Made by a program: the position numbers and the translations under genes. 64,000 bases of DNA from Trichoderma breve. Lineage: Eukaryota > Ascomycota > Sordariomycetes > Hypocreales > Hypocreaceae. The DNA lies in contig NC_079234.1 of assembly GCF_028502605.1 (NCBI RefSeq), forward strand, positions 3,720,001 to 3,784,000, written 5' to 3'. Shown one piece after another: positions 8,501 to 20,760 of the stretch. Positions within the stretch are counted from its first letter, which is position 1, and every line of letters starts with the position of its first letter. The notes under the pieces are model-generated. The model was not told where the DNA came from. It did not search any database and worked only from the letters and a program-made list of their open reading frames with translations.

Positions 8501-11500
8501 TCGAATCCGAATGGATCCCTCCATCCAGAAATGAATTCATCCTCCCTCCTTCGTCATCAATAGCCGCAAAACCGTTACGCCCACCCCGTTCCCAGCGCTA
8601 TCCAGCCTACACGACACTAACACTATACTGAAAAGGAAATAATTGCAACACTTTCCAGCCACCATCCCGGCGACTTTCAGCTCCTGTCGCTCGCTTCCCA
8701 GTGCGGTCGGAAGCCGCCAGACAGGCCGAAGAGCCGGCGTAGGCCAGACTACTTCATCTTGGGCTAGGAAAGGCCTTTTCCGCCATCTTATTTGCTTTTG
8801 CTTTTTCTCTCTTCCTCGGGGCTTCTCTCGACTAATGCATGCCCGTTTGATTACCAGCCAGTTGGAAAAGCTTGGCCATCCTCGTCCTGCCAATCCAAGT
8901 TAGACTTGGCCTAGAGTGACGCTGTGCCTATCGCAATTCTGTGTATCGAAATCGAATGAGAGCCTTTCTTTGTCTGAATGCGTTGCGGAGTAGGAAAGCA
9001 GAGAATATCCACACAGCGCAGACGTTGTTTGTTTACGCATCAAATTGCCAGAACCGCCAAGACTTCCACCACCGTCAATGTCGTATCTGCGATGAAATTT
9101 GTGCTTTTTTCTTTTTTCTTCTTGCCCTCGCTATTGTTACGAGGACTGAATCAAACACATCAGTCGATACATATGCCCATAATTACGTCCTCTTCCACAA
9201 CAGAAAGCACGGGACAACGCAAACACGCGCACATGAGGAAGGCCGTCTATGTGCTCCGTGACCTGTGGAGTCCGGTGTGAAAGAATAAGAGATCCGAGAT
9301 TCACGGTCATTGACGTGGTCGCGTGGCACGCTTTGGCCTGGGCCTGCAATGCGACAAACGAAGTAACCTCTCCATTCAGTGTGTGCATCTTGCGCATTCT
9401 TGACAATGAATATGAAAGATCTTGCGATGCAACATATATGCCCCGCCGTGATATTCTCCACTGCCACTGGGATTTTCTTACTTTTTTCTTTTCGCAATCA
9501 ACGAATGCCCTGGTGAATGAAAGATGTGGATATGGTATGCAAACTGCCAAGCGACAATGATGACTGTTTGTCCCAGAAATTTCCTCCTTCCCAGAGATCT
9601 TTTGCGCTGTGGGTTGTATTGTCCACTATGTGAAAGCGAAGAGATGTCCATTGTGCGAGGCTTGCCCAGTGGCTACTTTCATCTTGCTCTTGTTGGATCA
9701 AGCATGGCCTCAGCGTGTTGTCATGAATAGCAATGAGAATGGGCCATATATGAAAGAGTCACAATAATACAGCGGCAAATGCGTCAATCTCAACGGGGGC
9801 GATGAAAAAGAGAATCTCATGACTGGTTAATTGCCAAATTACGGGTAAGTAGGTGCGAATTATCTGTTCTATATGCGAACATTGCCACATTCCAAGATCA
9901 AAATAACTGACCCTCAGTTGTATTCCACAGACTTGATGCAATGAGTAACATGCTATAGGCCTCAACTTGATCTTTACAACTTCAACTCCGGCTCTTCTTT
10001 GCAACAATGAGATCTCCATACTTGTACTCATAGACATCAATCAGTGCGTGCATAACCGCTCTCGGATCTAATCGCAAATAGCTCTTGGTATTCTTCTCCC
10101 TCATGCTAGTACTCACACGCCCTCTGCGGACCCTCGTCCCTCGTCCCTCTCACTGATCGTTGCGTTCGGATAGCACCCCATCAAACCACTCCTTCAAGCT
10201 CGCTACGTCTTATTGGCCTCTTTTACATCATCAATGGGTCAAAAAAAGAAAAGAAATAGAAAAAGAAAAGAAAAAAACGGCCCATGCACTGACCATGACG
10301 GTGTCGTCCTCTGATCCCAGCTGCTGGGCCGGGGCATCGTATTTGCCGGCCCGGCGGATCGGGGTCAATCAGAATACGGAGCTATTGCCAGACAATCCGC
10401 TCTAGATCGATAACTAAGAAAGATCATCGACATCAACACTGACAAGTAACAAGTGTGGCAAGTAAACTTTCGTCATCTTAGATCTCAATTTCTGCAGCTT
10501 TGTAACCCAGCCCAGCCCAGTCAACCATCCATTCATCCATTGATTCAATCATGGTGTCTGTCTGCTAGCTAAACTAATTGCAGTAATTGGTTATGTTTAA
10601 CGCCCCTCCCAGAACCGCTGCCACGGTAAGGGACACGCACCAACGTCGTTGGTTCAGCGCTGGTCTGACCTTAGTCTGCCGCCAACGATGTGGCTTGATG
10701 GAAATAAGAAAAACGAAACGAGAGAAACGGAGCCGAAAAGGGGGTGTCTGCCCTTAGAGGGCGTGAAACAACCACATCTTCGCCTTCTATGGATGACAGA
10801 GACAGGCCCAAGGGAGAAGGCTGAACACTGGCGCCCTACTGAACGCCGTCAACCAGAGCTGTGGGATTTCGAAGACACCAGATATCAGCTTAATCCCCTT
10901 GGCTTCAAGCTACTACTCGTATACAAAGAAACATGGCTGCTTTGGCTAGGTAGTTAGGAGGTAAATTACTGAGCACGCATAGCGGGCAGGATGAGGACAC
11001 TTTCCAGCTGAAGAATCCCAAGCCGAGTCCAATGCATGCAAGTGTGCGGGCATTCTCCATGTGAGGTAATTGAATAGCTTCGTAAGCGAACTTTCTGATT
11101 GACAGAGGCCATGATGAATAGATGCAAAACCAACTACATGTTGAAATGGAGATTGCATGATGCAGGTCCATTCACATACACGTAACGGAGACACGGACAG
11201 ACGGGCATCGTATCACTCACTCCGGCACGATTCCCTCTAGTACGATGACCCATCCGTCTAAAGAAACACAACCAGCGGAGAATGTTTCGAATCCGCAATA
11301 GCCGCATTGGCCGAGCGGAACACTTATGCAGACTTGTTCTTTGTCGGGCTTTAACTAAACCATGGCGTTGGTATTGTTATTTTCGGCGAACCGAGATAGC
11401 TTCATTCAAGTTCCGCAGATCTGCAACTATCAACTTAGCATCAAACACTGACAGCCACCTCGGCCTTCTCGCGTCTTTCTCCCCCGTACTCCGTACAGCG

Positions 11501-12549
11501 CGTCTCCCAATTGTATCTCATTCCAGCGGCCGGACGTCTTTCCGATGGCTTAGGGACGAACAAAGACGCCATCTCCCCTTCGTTGATGGTTCCCCCCCTT
11601 TTTTATGTGTATACCCTACATCCCCTACCATGTCTCTGGGAAGTGCTAGTCCTGTCAGCTATATCTTTAGTCTGCGTCTTGCCAAACACCGGCGCCACGT
11701 TCGATGCGTGTGTCCCGGGGATCTGGGCATGGCACAATGGGCCATTGATTGATGTCTGTAAATAGTAAGTCTTACGCCCTCTTCTGTCACTTCTTCTGGA
11801 TATAGATTGGGAATAGCAAAGAGAAGCTCGCCATTAAGATGTCGGGCGAGCCAAGACTGGGGTCGGTCCTTTCTGTCGGGTCAATTTGCCTGCTGGGCTG
11901 GATAGTATGGCGCCTCCAATTACGGAAGATGCCATATTAGACATGTTTTTAGTTGAAGAGAAGAGACTAATGCATACAATTAGAATTGAAAGACAGTTAC
12001 ATTGAGGAGTTGCTTCTATCCTCCTTGACGAGTCGAGGCTCCATCTTTTCAACACATCTAAAGCAGTAATTAACAGTGATAATATTCTTCTCAGAAATAC
12101 ACTTTGACAGTCAAGGCGAGGCGCATATCGAGGACAACCAAAGCAGTCAGAACTAGAAAGACAGAAAAGAATTATGCGCTGCCAATATTTTTCTCCGTAG
12201 GCAAGCTCCTTAGGCAGAAAGCAGAACTGTAGTCATCATACTCTGTCGTAATTGTGAACAGTACCTAGTAGTATTATGCATAATATATGGCTACGGAAAG
12301 TTGTTTTACTTCTTTTGTTTTGATTAGCTGGTAGGGATTAATATATTCCGCTCCGCCTGCAGCTTAATATCAGGCTATGATATAATAGGTTTGTTACTAT
12401 ATTCTGTTGCCTGTTGGGTTGCAATAAGGCATAAGTTGGGTTGCAGTAATAGGGTATTAAATAGATTGAAATATTCGCTTATGCTGCTATTCCCACCTTA
12501 ACTCACCCAAATTATCCTTGCACTGCACCCATTTCACAGCAAACATACA
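5554..12549. other. 7-kb gene-free region
   Basis: No open frame here exceeds about 165 codons, and none shows domain motifs, intron-bridged continuity or coding-like composition. The GC-richer part (6.2-11.8 kb) has mixed composition; 12.06-12.5 kb turns clearly AT-rich just before the first NLR gene. One TACTCCGTA motif lies at 11487-11495. The segment could hold long untranslated leaders, regulatory DNA or decayed sequence. I see no transposon terminal repeats or transposase fragments. Confidence 0.5.
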
Positions 12550-15500
12550 ATGGATCGATCCAAGTATACTGTTGGTTGGATATGTGCGCTTACCGAGGAA
12601 TTTGTTGCGGCACGAGCCTTTCTTGATGAAACGCATGAGCGCCTAAAAGACCAGGACCCGAAAGATTCTAACAATTATGCACTAGGCAAAATGTCTGATC
12701 ATAACGTTGTTATTGCCTGCCTGCCATTGGGAGAATATGGCACAGCTTCCGCTGCAGGGGTTGCCATCAACATGGTTCGCAGCTTTCCTAATATTCGCAT
12801 TGGGATGATGGTGGGGATTGGTGGAGGCGCCCCTTCAAGACGACATGATATTCGACTTGGTGATATTGTCGTAAGCACGCCAGGTGACGGGAATGGGGGA
12901 GTTTTTCAATACGATTTCGGCAAATCGATACAGACAAAAGAATTTGTTGAGACTGGCTTCTTGAACCAACCTCCAGAAATGTTACGGACTGCACTACAAG
13001 CCCTGAAGGCTACTTATCAGCTAGAAGGCCATACCCTCATCAACGACGTGGAAAAAGTTCTCCAGGATAGACCGAGATTAAAGAAGGCGTATTGCCGTCC
13101 AAATGTCGTCGATCGGCTGTATAAATCTACCTTTATACATTCCATTCCGTCGGAAGATTGCAAATCATGTGGCAGCGACCCTTCTTATGTAAAACGACGA
13201 GATCCGCGCGACCAGGATGATGATGACCCGGCCATACATTACGGATTGATTGCTTCTGGGAACCAAGTCATGAAGGATGCCCAAATCCGCGATAAACTCG
13301 CAAGGCAAAGGGGTGTTTTGTGTTTCGAGATGGAGGCTGCAGGATTGATGAATCGTTTCCCATGTCTTGTTATTCGGGGTATTTGTGACTACTCGGATTC
13401 GCACAAGAACGACAAATGGCGAGGCTATGCAGCAATCATGGCGGCAGCATATACAAAAGACCTTTTACGTCATCTCATCCCTGAACAGGTGGTAGCAGGG
13501 AAAAGCGCTATCGATATGCTCCAAGGTTAGTATTTCAGATTGTGTACGGAGTATATGTAATGGATATGCCAAAGTGCTGACTGGCCTACCGTTAATCTCC
13601 AGGCATACACGGTCAACTTGAAAGCCTAGTTCAAAAGACCGACAATATCAACTATAAACTCAATTGGGCAAAATTATCAATTGCTCGCGGAGCTACATTT
13701 GATTCATTTGCAACTCAACATGACGAGGAATGTCTTCCAGGAACTAGGGCTAAAATCCTTCATTTAATTCGTGAATGGGCAATTTCACCACAGGGAAAGT
13801 GCATATTCTGGTTAAATGGAATGGCTGGTACGGGCAAATCTACCATTTCACGAACCTTGGCAAAAGATTTCCAAGAAAAAGGAGCTCTTGGTGCTACGTT
13901 CTTCTTCAAAAAAGGTGAAGCAGATCGAGGAAACGCGTATAAATTTTTTCCAACCATCGCCAAGCAAATATATCAGAAATTACCCGAGATCGATTTAAGA
14001 AAGATCATTGAAGAACAGCCCGATATGTCGAATAAAGCCCTCTCAATGCAATTCGAGACACTCATCCTTCAGCCGTTATCATCCTTGCATTCAATTAATA
14101 ATGAGCTTCCGCTGATGATAATTGTAATTGACGCGTTAGACGAGTGCGAGAATGACAATGATATTCGAGCAATAATCCAGTTGCTTCCACAAGTTCAGGC
14201 GACTAAGTCTGTTCGGCTTCGAGTATTTATTACAAGTCGGCCCGAGTTACCGATTCGATTGGGCTTTGAGCATGTGGAGGGAGATTATCAAGACCTGGTC
14301 CTTCATCATGTCCCCATGGCTGATATTGAGCATGATCTCTCTCTCTTTATTAACCACAAGCTTGATGGTATCCGAAGATCCAGATCTCTCCCTGAAGATT
14401 GGCCTGGTGAAGTTAAGATTCGGGCGCTTGTCGCAATGTCCGTTCCGTTATTTATTTTTGCTGCGACTGCGTGCCGCATGCTTCAAGATCACGACCTGGT
14501 CCCTGAGGAAACCCTGGAAGAAGTTTTTGAATACCAAACTGAAGAATCTAAGCTAGATGCTGTTTATCTTCCAGTATTAGACCGGCTATGTTCAAAATAT
14601 GGCAAAAATGGGAGACAAAAGCAGTTCAAGCAAGTTCAGGAACTGGTTAGCGCGATTGTTCTCTTTGAGAACCCGCTGTCTGTTATCGCACTCTCAAATC
14701 TTATTGACATTCCCACTACGACAATCAAGATAAGATTAAATTCACTACATTCCGTTTTGAACATTCCAATTGACGAAACTGCGCCAATACGGTTATTCCA
14801 TCTATCATTTCGTGATTTCTTGCTGGATTACGAAACACGTGAAAAGACTGCGCTTTGGGTAGATGAAAAGGAAACTCACAGAAAGCTCACAACTCAATGC
14901 CTTCATAGAATGTCGAAAAGTCTCAAGAAGAATATTTGCAATCTTTCAAATCATGGACTCGCGCCAGGGGAGATAGATGCTGGTATTATTAATCAGTATA
15001 TCCCACCAGAATTGCAGTACTCATGTCGGTATTGGGTATACCATCTGGGAAAAAGTCAAAATCCAGTTACCCATATTGAAGATGTATTATTGTTTCTACA
15101 GGAACATTTGCTTCATTGGATAGAAGCAATGGGTATATTAGGATTGGCTTCAGATGTTATTCACGCTATTCAGAATTTGCAATCTGTTGCCCAGGTATGT
15201 TATTTCAAGGCGCCCTTGATGTATTTGTTCTAAACATTTTAGGGTGGTCAAAATCCTAAGATGCTAGAACTCCTGTACGATGCCAGACGGTTTATTCTTA
15301 AATTTAGACATCTAGCTGGTGCTGCGCCTCTTCAGCTTTATATTTCCGGTCTTTTATTCTCTCCCACATGCTCAATGATCCAAAAACTTTTCGTTCAGGA
15401 AAAACCAGATTGGATATCAATATCAAGAAACATCGATGCTAACTGGGACGCTCAACTACAAACACTTGAAGGTCACAAGGATGATATTGTATTCATTGCG

Positions 15501-17410
15501 ATTTCTCCTGACGGAGTTCTACTTGCATCTTGCGGCAGAGATAAAACTGTAAGAATTTGGGAGGTTGCCACTGGCACCTTGCTACAAAATTTTTCAAGTC
15601 ATAAAGAGCCAGTTTTATGTGTGGCCTTCTCACCAGACTCTCAAACTTTGGTATCTATATCTGAGGATGGGATAATCATGTTCTGGGATGTTCCCACAGG
15701 CGTCTTGCAACGGAGTATAAATCATGAAGAAAATTGGATATTTGAGGCTGTTTTTTCTCATGATCTCACCTTGCTAGCGACTCGGACTTTGCGCAAAACT
15801 ACAATATGGGATCTTACCTTAGGAATTCAAAAGCACGAGCTAGGCGAAACTTCGCCATCTTCGTCTCTACCTTTCTCCGCAAATGGGTTGCTGTTGGCCG
15901 GTATCTCAGGGAATAACATCATGGTTTGGGATACTATCACAGGCGCTGTGCGACAAACGATTAAGGGTCGGTTTGAAGAGGAAGGAATCGAATACTTGGC
16001 ATTCTCACCCAATAGCCAGCTATTAGCATATAGCCACGAATTTTCCACCGTGAAGCTTTGGGATGTCATTACCGGCACTCAAAAATATAGCTTCGAAACA
16101 CGCTACATTAGAAGCCAAGTGGTATTTTCACCAGATAATCAGTTCCTAGCGATCGGTCATGCTAAGGGCACAATACTTTGGGATATTACCACACAGCGCG
16201 TGCACAAAGAAAATTCCAATGCAGCTAATATTATGGCCTACTCTCCAGATGGCAGGATGCTAGCATCTACGTTTTATAACAGAACCATTGAGCTTTGGGA
16301 TCTTGATGTGGAATTTACGAAACAAGAGTCTCGCTCAAGAGCGATCAAAGAGATTGAGTTCTCCTCAGATGGCAAACTGGTTATCTCCTCCTCTAGCAAT
16401 GGCATTAATGTCTGGAATCCCTCTCAAGAGAATCTGGAGCAGGATTTTAACGATTACTACCTGGCTTATGGTAGAGACGATGTCATGACACTCTCTGCAG
16501 ATGGACGATTTCTCGCATATCCTTTTCTCACCCCACCCGTCTTTCCTGACACTTTCAAGCACGTTGAGGTACGGGACATAAAAGCGGGCATCAACTGGAC
16601 TATCAGGATGAATGACAAATGTGAGAGGTTGGCATTTTCACCAAACAGCCAGCAATTAGTAACTCTTGACAAAAACGCATCTCTTTTTGGGTTCACACTT
16701 GCTTTACGCAATGTTCAAGCCCCACGAAAAGTAATGATAGCGCAACTGGAAATTTACAACAGGGAATGGAGGACAATGGATCCTGGGTTTTGAAACGAAC
16801 AGCAAGACGAAAAAAAGGGGAAGATTACTCGAATGTGTCCTCGATTTCGTTTTCTCCAGATGGCCAACAACTGGCTGTCTGCTTCTCTGGTGAGGGTGGC
16901 GACTGTGTTCGTGCCGTCAAGATTTGGGATTGCACTACAGGGGTATTGCTAAAGACTCTTGAATCTTGCCTATGGCAGCTTACGTGTGTGGCCTTTTCCA
17001 TAAATCGCCAACTACTAGCGCGTGAGAAGTGGTTTGAAAATATCAATGGTTTGAGGGGCCCAGTTTATGGTCCTATCATTGAGCCTTGGAATTTGGGCAC
17101 AGGCAAGTTGCACAAGGGCCTGGAAGGAGAGGGTGGCAGAGTCCCTGAGAATGCCGTGCCAATCAGCCCTCCTCCAATAGAGGACCTAGAATTTCTCAGA
17201 TTTCAAAACCGATATGTTCAACGCCAGGAGATTACAGTATTCGAAAATGAGTGGGTTTGTTTCCAAGGCCGTAAGATCTTATGGCTTCCCCTTAAGTATC
17301 GAGCAACTTGCTCTGCTGCAAATGATGCTACTCGTACTGTTGTTCTTGGGCATGAATGGGGAGGAGTTACATTTATAAAATTTTCCAGATGTACTGATCT
17401 CAAAATTTAA
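12550..17410 (+). CDS. PNP-NACHT-WD40 NLR (STAND) protein, frameshifted near the 3' end
   Basis: Exons are 12550-13525, 13603-15194 and 15243 onward. The introns have GTTAGT/GTATGT donors, and both junctions restore one continuous frame. Residues about 8-320 form a purine nucleoside phosphorylase/MTAN-like domain: MVGIGGGAP, Glu260-Met261-Glu262 (FEMEAAG) and Asp280 in RGICDYSD, the positions of the ribose-binding and catalytic acidic residues in MTA/SAH nucleosidases. The NACHT core follows, with Walker [10 protein letters not shown] (398-406) and Walker B VIDALDE (Asp502-Asp505). Divergent WD40 repeats run from about residue 930. The main frame stops at 16793 (1372 aa), but the last WD repeats and a conserved-looking tail continue to 17410 in another frame. 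Likely role by architecture: an allorecognition or immune sensor of the HET-E/NWD type with a nucleosidase effector. It is AT-richer than neighbouring genes. Confidence 0.85.
16742..17410 (+). pseudogene. Out-of-frame C-terminal WD40 part of the first NLR
   Basis: This frame reads [16 protein letters not shown] at its start, the typical end of a WD repeat following a lost WDS. It continues with [12 protein letters not shown] and [17 protein letters not shown] and ends with [17 protein letters not shown], a tail style seen in fungal NACHT-WD proteins. It is displaced by one frame from the upstream WD40 region. No intron with a proper donor, branch site and acceptor joins the two. The simplest reading is a small deletion near 16735. 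A sequencing error is the alternative. Confidence 0.65.
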
Positions 17411-19325
17411 AGAGCAATAGAATAAATAATACTATCATATTAACCGAGCTACGTGATTTACATTCTGATAAAAGTTATCCTTGAATATAATAAAGGTTCA
17501 AGGGAAAAGAGATAATCCAATGCTCTCCCCACTTTCCCATTCCGTGGATATGGACGTCAAAACACCCACCATGAATAAAAAGAAAAAGAAAAGAAAAACA
17601 AAGAAGAAAACAAACTTTTCCGCAATGGCCAGATCCGAAAGACTCGTACGAGTGCTACACCCACGCCCTCCCAAAAAGCACAGACAGGTTGACAGAACTG
17701 ACATCATACCCAACACCGAATCCGTGCACTCGCACTCCCCCCGTCTCATTCTCCATAACCCGATTGACGTTTTCACACGCCCTCTATTGCATCAATTGAA
17801 TACACAAAACAAACACAACGAAGAAGAAAAGAAAAGAAAAAGCCAAGACAAAACAAATAAAGTGATCGACAACACGCACCTTAAACGAACCATCCAATCG
17901 GAACCCTCTCCCCTTTCAGCCCCCAAAAGAAAAGAAAAGAAAGAAAGACGTAGTCAAGGCGAGATGAAACTCCGACGAGACGTCACCAGGGATGCTTTAT
18001 CAGATCGTTGCACCGAAAAACGCCGTGCTTGCCGCCCAGATGGACAAGATGGAAGGTGAAATGCATGCAAGTTGTCCCTGTCAGATTCACATCTCACGTA
18101 AGCCCTCTCTGCTCATCCCTGGCCTTTCACTCCCATGCGTATCTTCATTCTTCATGGATGTCAAAGGATGTCAAATCCCAGTTGCTACTCAATAGGCGCC
18201 CGACGTATTGGACAATTCGTTTTGATTCATCCTATCATTAGTGTGACAATAGAAGGGAATAGCACCACGGAGTCCGAGCGCCTATTCGACGCGGAGACTA
18301 CAAGTCTTCCCACTCCCATCGCTGCAGTAAGGGTAGCTTAACTATTATCCGAAACAGCTGTCATTGTAAATCACCATTTCCCCCTCTTCCCACATTGTGT
18401 GTCTCTCTTCTCGTTAGCATTGTCATATATAATCTTACCATGACGCATCACATAATCCAACAAATGGCTGTCCTACACCTTCGTACACCGCGACAATGTC
18501 GTTCGGCGTATTGTTCTTAACGGGAACCCCCAGCTTGCATAATTGTCGAGTATTACCTTGTACACGATGGCATAATAACTTGCAAGGTCCTCCGGGGTGG
18601 ATCTCAGTATTTCTGCCGTCATCCATTCGGCGATTTTTCCCTGATCCCCATCCGTGTGTCACTGTTAGCACGTCGTATTCCGACTTCCTATCTGGGGTTG
18701 TAAGCGTAGGACGGGAGGATTAAAAACATGGTTCACAAAAGGGTCTCGGAAAAACGATAAGTGTGCCTTGAAATCGGGCTTCTCTATTCTCAAGTCTCAT
18801 GTCTAAAATAAAACTCTCCGAGCCATGAAATTGTTCCCGATCAACCGGCTTCTCCTGTTTCCAACCCCGACGACTGACTTGCATGTTCAGCAGCTCGGTC
18901 AAGAGAACTCGGGAAAAAAGATGTTGAACTTCTTTTGGTCCCCGAAAACGCCAGTTCTTGTTTATACCCATCATTAGCGTAGCTCATAAGTGTGTGCATG
19001 TGTATCCGTTTTGCAGACGTGACCCTGTTGCTGTCTATGCAAATAAACCCAGACTTTTGTCTTTGTTGAAAGACGCCCCCCGTTTGATCCCCCATAGTAC
19101 CCTGGTATATGTGAATTTTTGATAACAAAGGAAAAGAAAAATACGCCTGAAACCACCGTTCGCTTTCCCGTAAATCCCAGTGGGGAAAGCCTTTAGGTTT
19201 CGTTGAGAACCGTACGCCGCCTTAAATGTGCCTGATGAAAAATCGACATGTAAAAAAACACATCATTTTGTAAATCACGTTGCAGAGCGCTTGTTGAATG
19301 CTCTGCGTGCAGTAGCAGCTACCGC
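17411..19325. other. Intergenic, converging 3' flanks
   Basis: A frame of 192 codons at 17481-18059 is Lys/Arg-rich, driven by AAAAG-type runs, and has no recognisable motif; I regard it as chance. The right end is 3'UTR of the SAM synthetase gene. Nothing else is supported. Confidence 0.5.
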
Positions 19326-20567
19326 TTAGAACTTGAGCTGCTTGGGCTGCTCCCAGGTGAAGGACTGGTTGGTGCCGAAGTGGCCGTTCTTGGCAGTCTG
19401 GAGGTAGATGGGGCGAGTCAGGTTCAGCTCACGGACAATGACACCGGGACGGAGGTCAAAGTTGTCACGGATGATCTTGACAAGCTCATCAGAGGTCTTC
19501 TCAGAGGTGCCGTAGGTGTCGACGTAGATGGACAGGGGCTCAGCAACACCAATGGCGTATGAGAGCTGGACGAGAGCACGGCGGGCGAGGCCGGCAGCGA
19601 CCAGGGACTTGGCGATCCATCGGCCGACGTAGGCGGCAGATCGGTCGACCTTGGAGAAGTCCTTTCCGGAGAAAGCACCACCACCGTGAGCACCCCAACC
19701 ACCGTAGGTGTCGACGATGATCTTACGGCCGGTCAGACCGGCATCACCCTGGGGACCACCGATGATGAAGAGACCAGAGGGCTGGATGTGGTAGATGGTC
19801 TTCTCATCAAGGTACTTGGCGGGGATGGTGGCCTTGATGATCTTCTCGAGGATCTCCTTGCGGAGGTTCTCAGTGGTGATGTCGGCAGAGTGCTGGGCAG
19901 AGACGACGACGGTGTCGACGCGGACAGGGACAACGGCACCGTTGTCGTGCTTGTACTCAACGGTGACCTGGGTCTTGGTGTCGGGGCGGAGCCAGGGCAG
20001 GCTGCCGTCACGGCGAGCAGCGGACATGGCAGCGTTAAGCTTGTGGGCAAGCTGGAGGGTGAGGGGGAAGAGCTCGGGGGTCTCGTCGGTGGCATAACCG
20101 AACATGATACCCTGGTCACCGGCACCAAGGCTCTCAAGAGCCTGGTCAAGGTGGAGACCCTGAGCAATATCGGGGGACTGCTGCTCAATGGCAACGAGCA
20201 GGTTGAGGGTCTTGTAGTCGAAACCCTTCTCGGAATCGTCATAACCGATGTCCTTGATGGTGTTGCGGACAATCTTCTGGTAGTCAAGCTTGGCCTGGGT
20301 GGTGATCTCACCGAAGACCATGATCATACCAGTCTTGGTGGCAGTCTCGCAAGCAACCTTGGAGAGGGGGTCCTCAGCGAGACAGGCATCGAGGATGGCA
20401 TCGGAGACCTGATCGGCGATCTTGTCGGGGTGACCCTCACCGACGGACTCGGACTGTGGGCGGGAGTTAGCAGCTGCGAGCAAGCTGGAATTGGTGTTTT
20501 AGAGGAGAATTTTGCTTACGGTGAACAGGAAAGTTCCTGACTTGGAAACGCCGTTGGGAGTAGACAT
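19326..20567 (-). CDS. sam1: S-adenosylmethionine synthetase
   Basis: Two exons, 20567-20520 (16 codons, [16 protein letters not shown]) and 20453-19326, give 391 aa, the usual family length. The intron has a GTAAGC donor, a GCTAAC branch site and a CACAG acceptor. It makes AdoMet from ATP and methionine in the cytosol. Visible motifs: [13 protein letters not shown] (ATP/metal binding), [12 protein letters not shown] (the central signature), the Lys/Asp-containing strand [23 protein letters not shown] (the P-loop-like segment) and GGGAFSGKD. The coding sequence is strongly biased to C-ending codons, as expected of a highly expressed gene. The apparent ATG-like start inside the intron is not used. 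The leader upstream is pyrimidine-rich on the coding strand. Confidence 0.97.
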
Positions 20568-20760
20568 TGTGGCGGTCTGTGTGTGTGTGAGGAGGGGTAA
20601 AAAGTAGAGAAGAGAAGAACTAAAGACGAAGAGGAGGTAAGAGGACGGACAATCGCTCGAGGAGAGAGAATGCGAGAGGGGAGAAAAGAGGTGAGCTGGC
20701 AGGAAATGATAAGAAATGGCTGAGGAGGAGGAAGGGGGAGAAGAAAAAAATGGCGGATTT
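20568..20760 (-). promoter_or_regulatory. Pyrimidine-rich leader/promoter of the SAM synthetase gene
   Basis: On the coding strand this segment is dominated by C and T (purines on the plus strand, about 20587-20760), with a short CA repeat next to the ATG. CT-rich leaders are typical of strongly expressed filamentous-fungal genes. No defined factor site is claimed. Confidence 0.5.

Noticed and set aside
11300..11380. tRNA-like start GCCGCATTGGCCGAGCGG on the plus strand
   Set aside because: It matches a Leu/Ser tRNA A box but no anticodon arm, variable arm or B box follows at the right distance.
16620..16740. Candidate intron (GTGAGA...GATAG) that might join the two WD40 frames
   Set aside because: The exon would end in phase 0 while the downstream frame needs phase 2, and it would delete a good WD repeat.
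17481..18059. 192-codon open frame
   Set aside because: Composition is driven by Lys/Arg from A-rich runs; no motif, no introns, and it lies in a 3' flank.
19686..20540. 284-codon plus-strand frame antisense to SAM synthetase
   Set aside because: Long antisense frame created by strong C-ending codon bias of the real gene; no recognisable domain.
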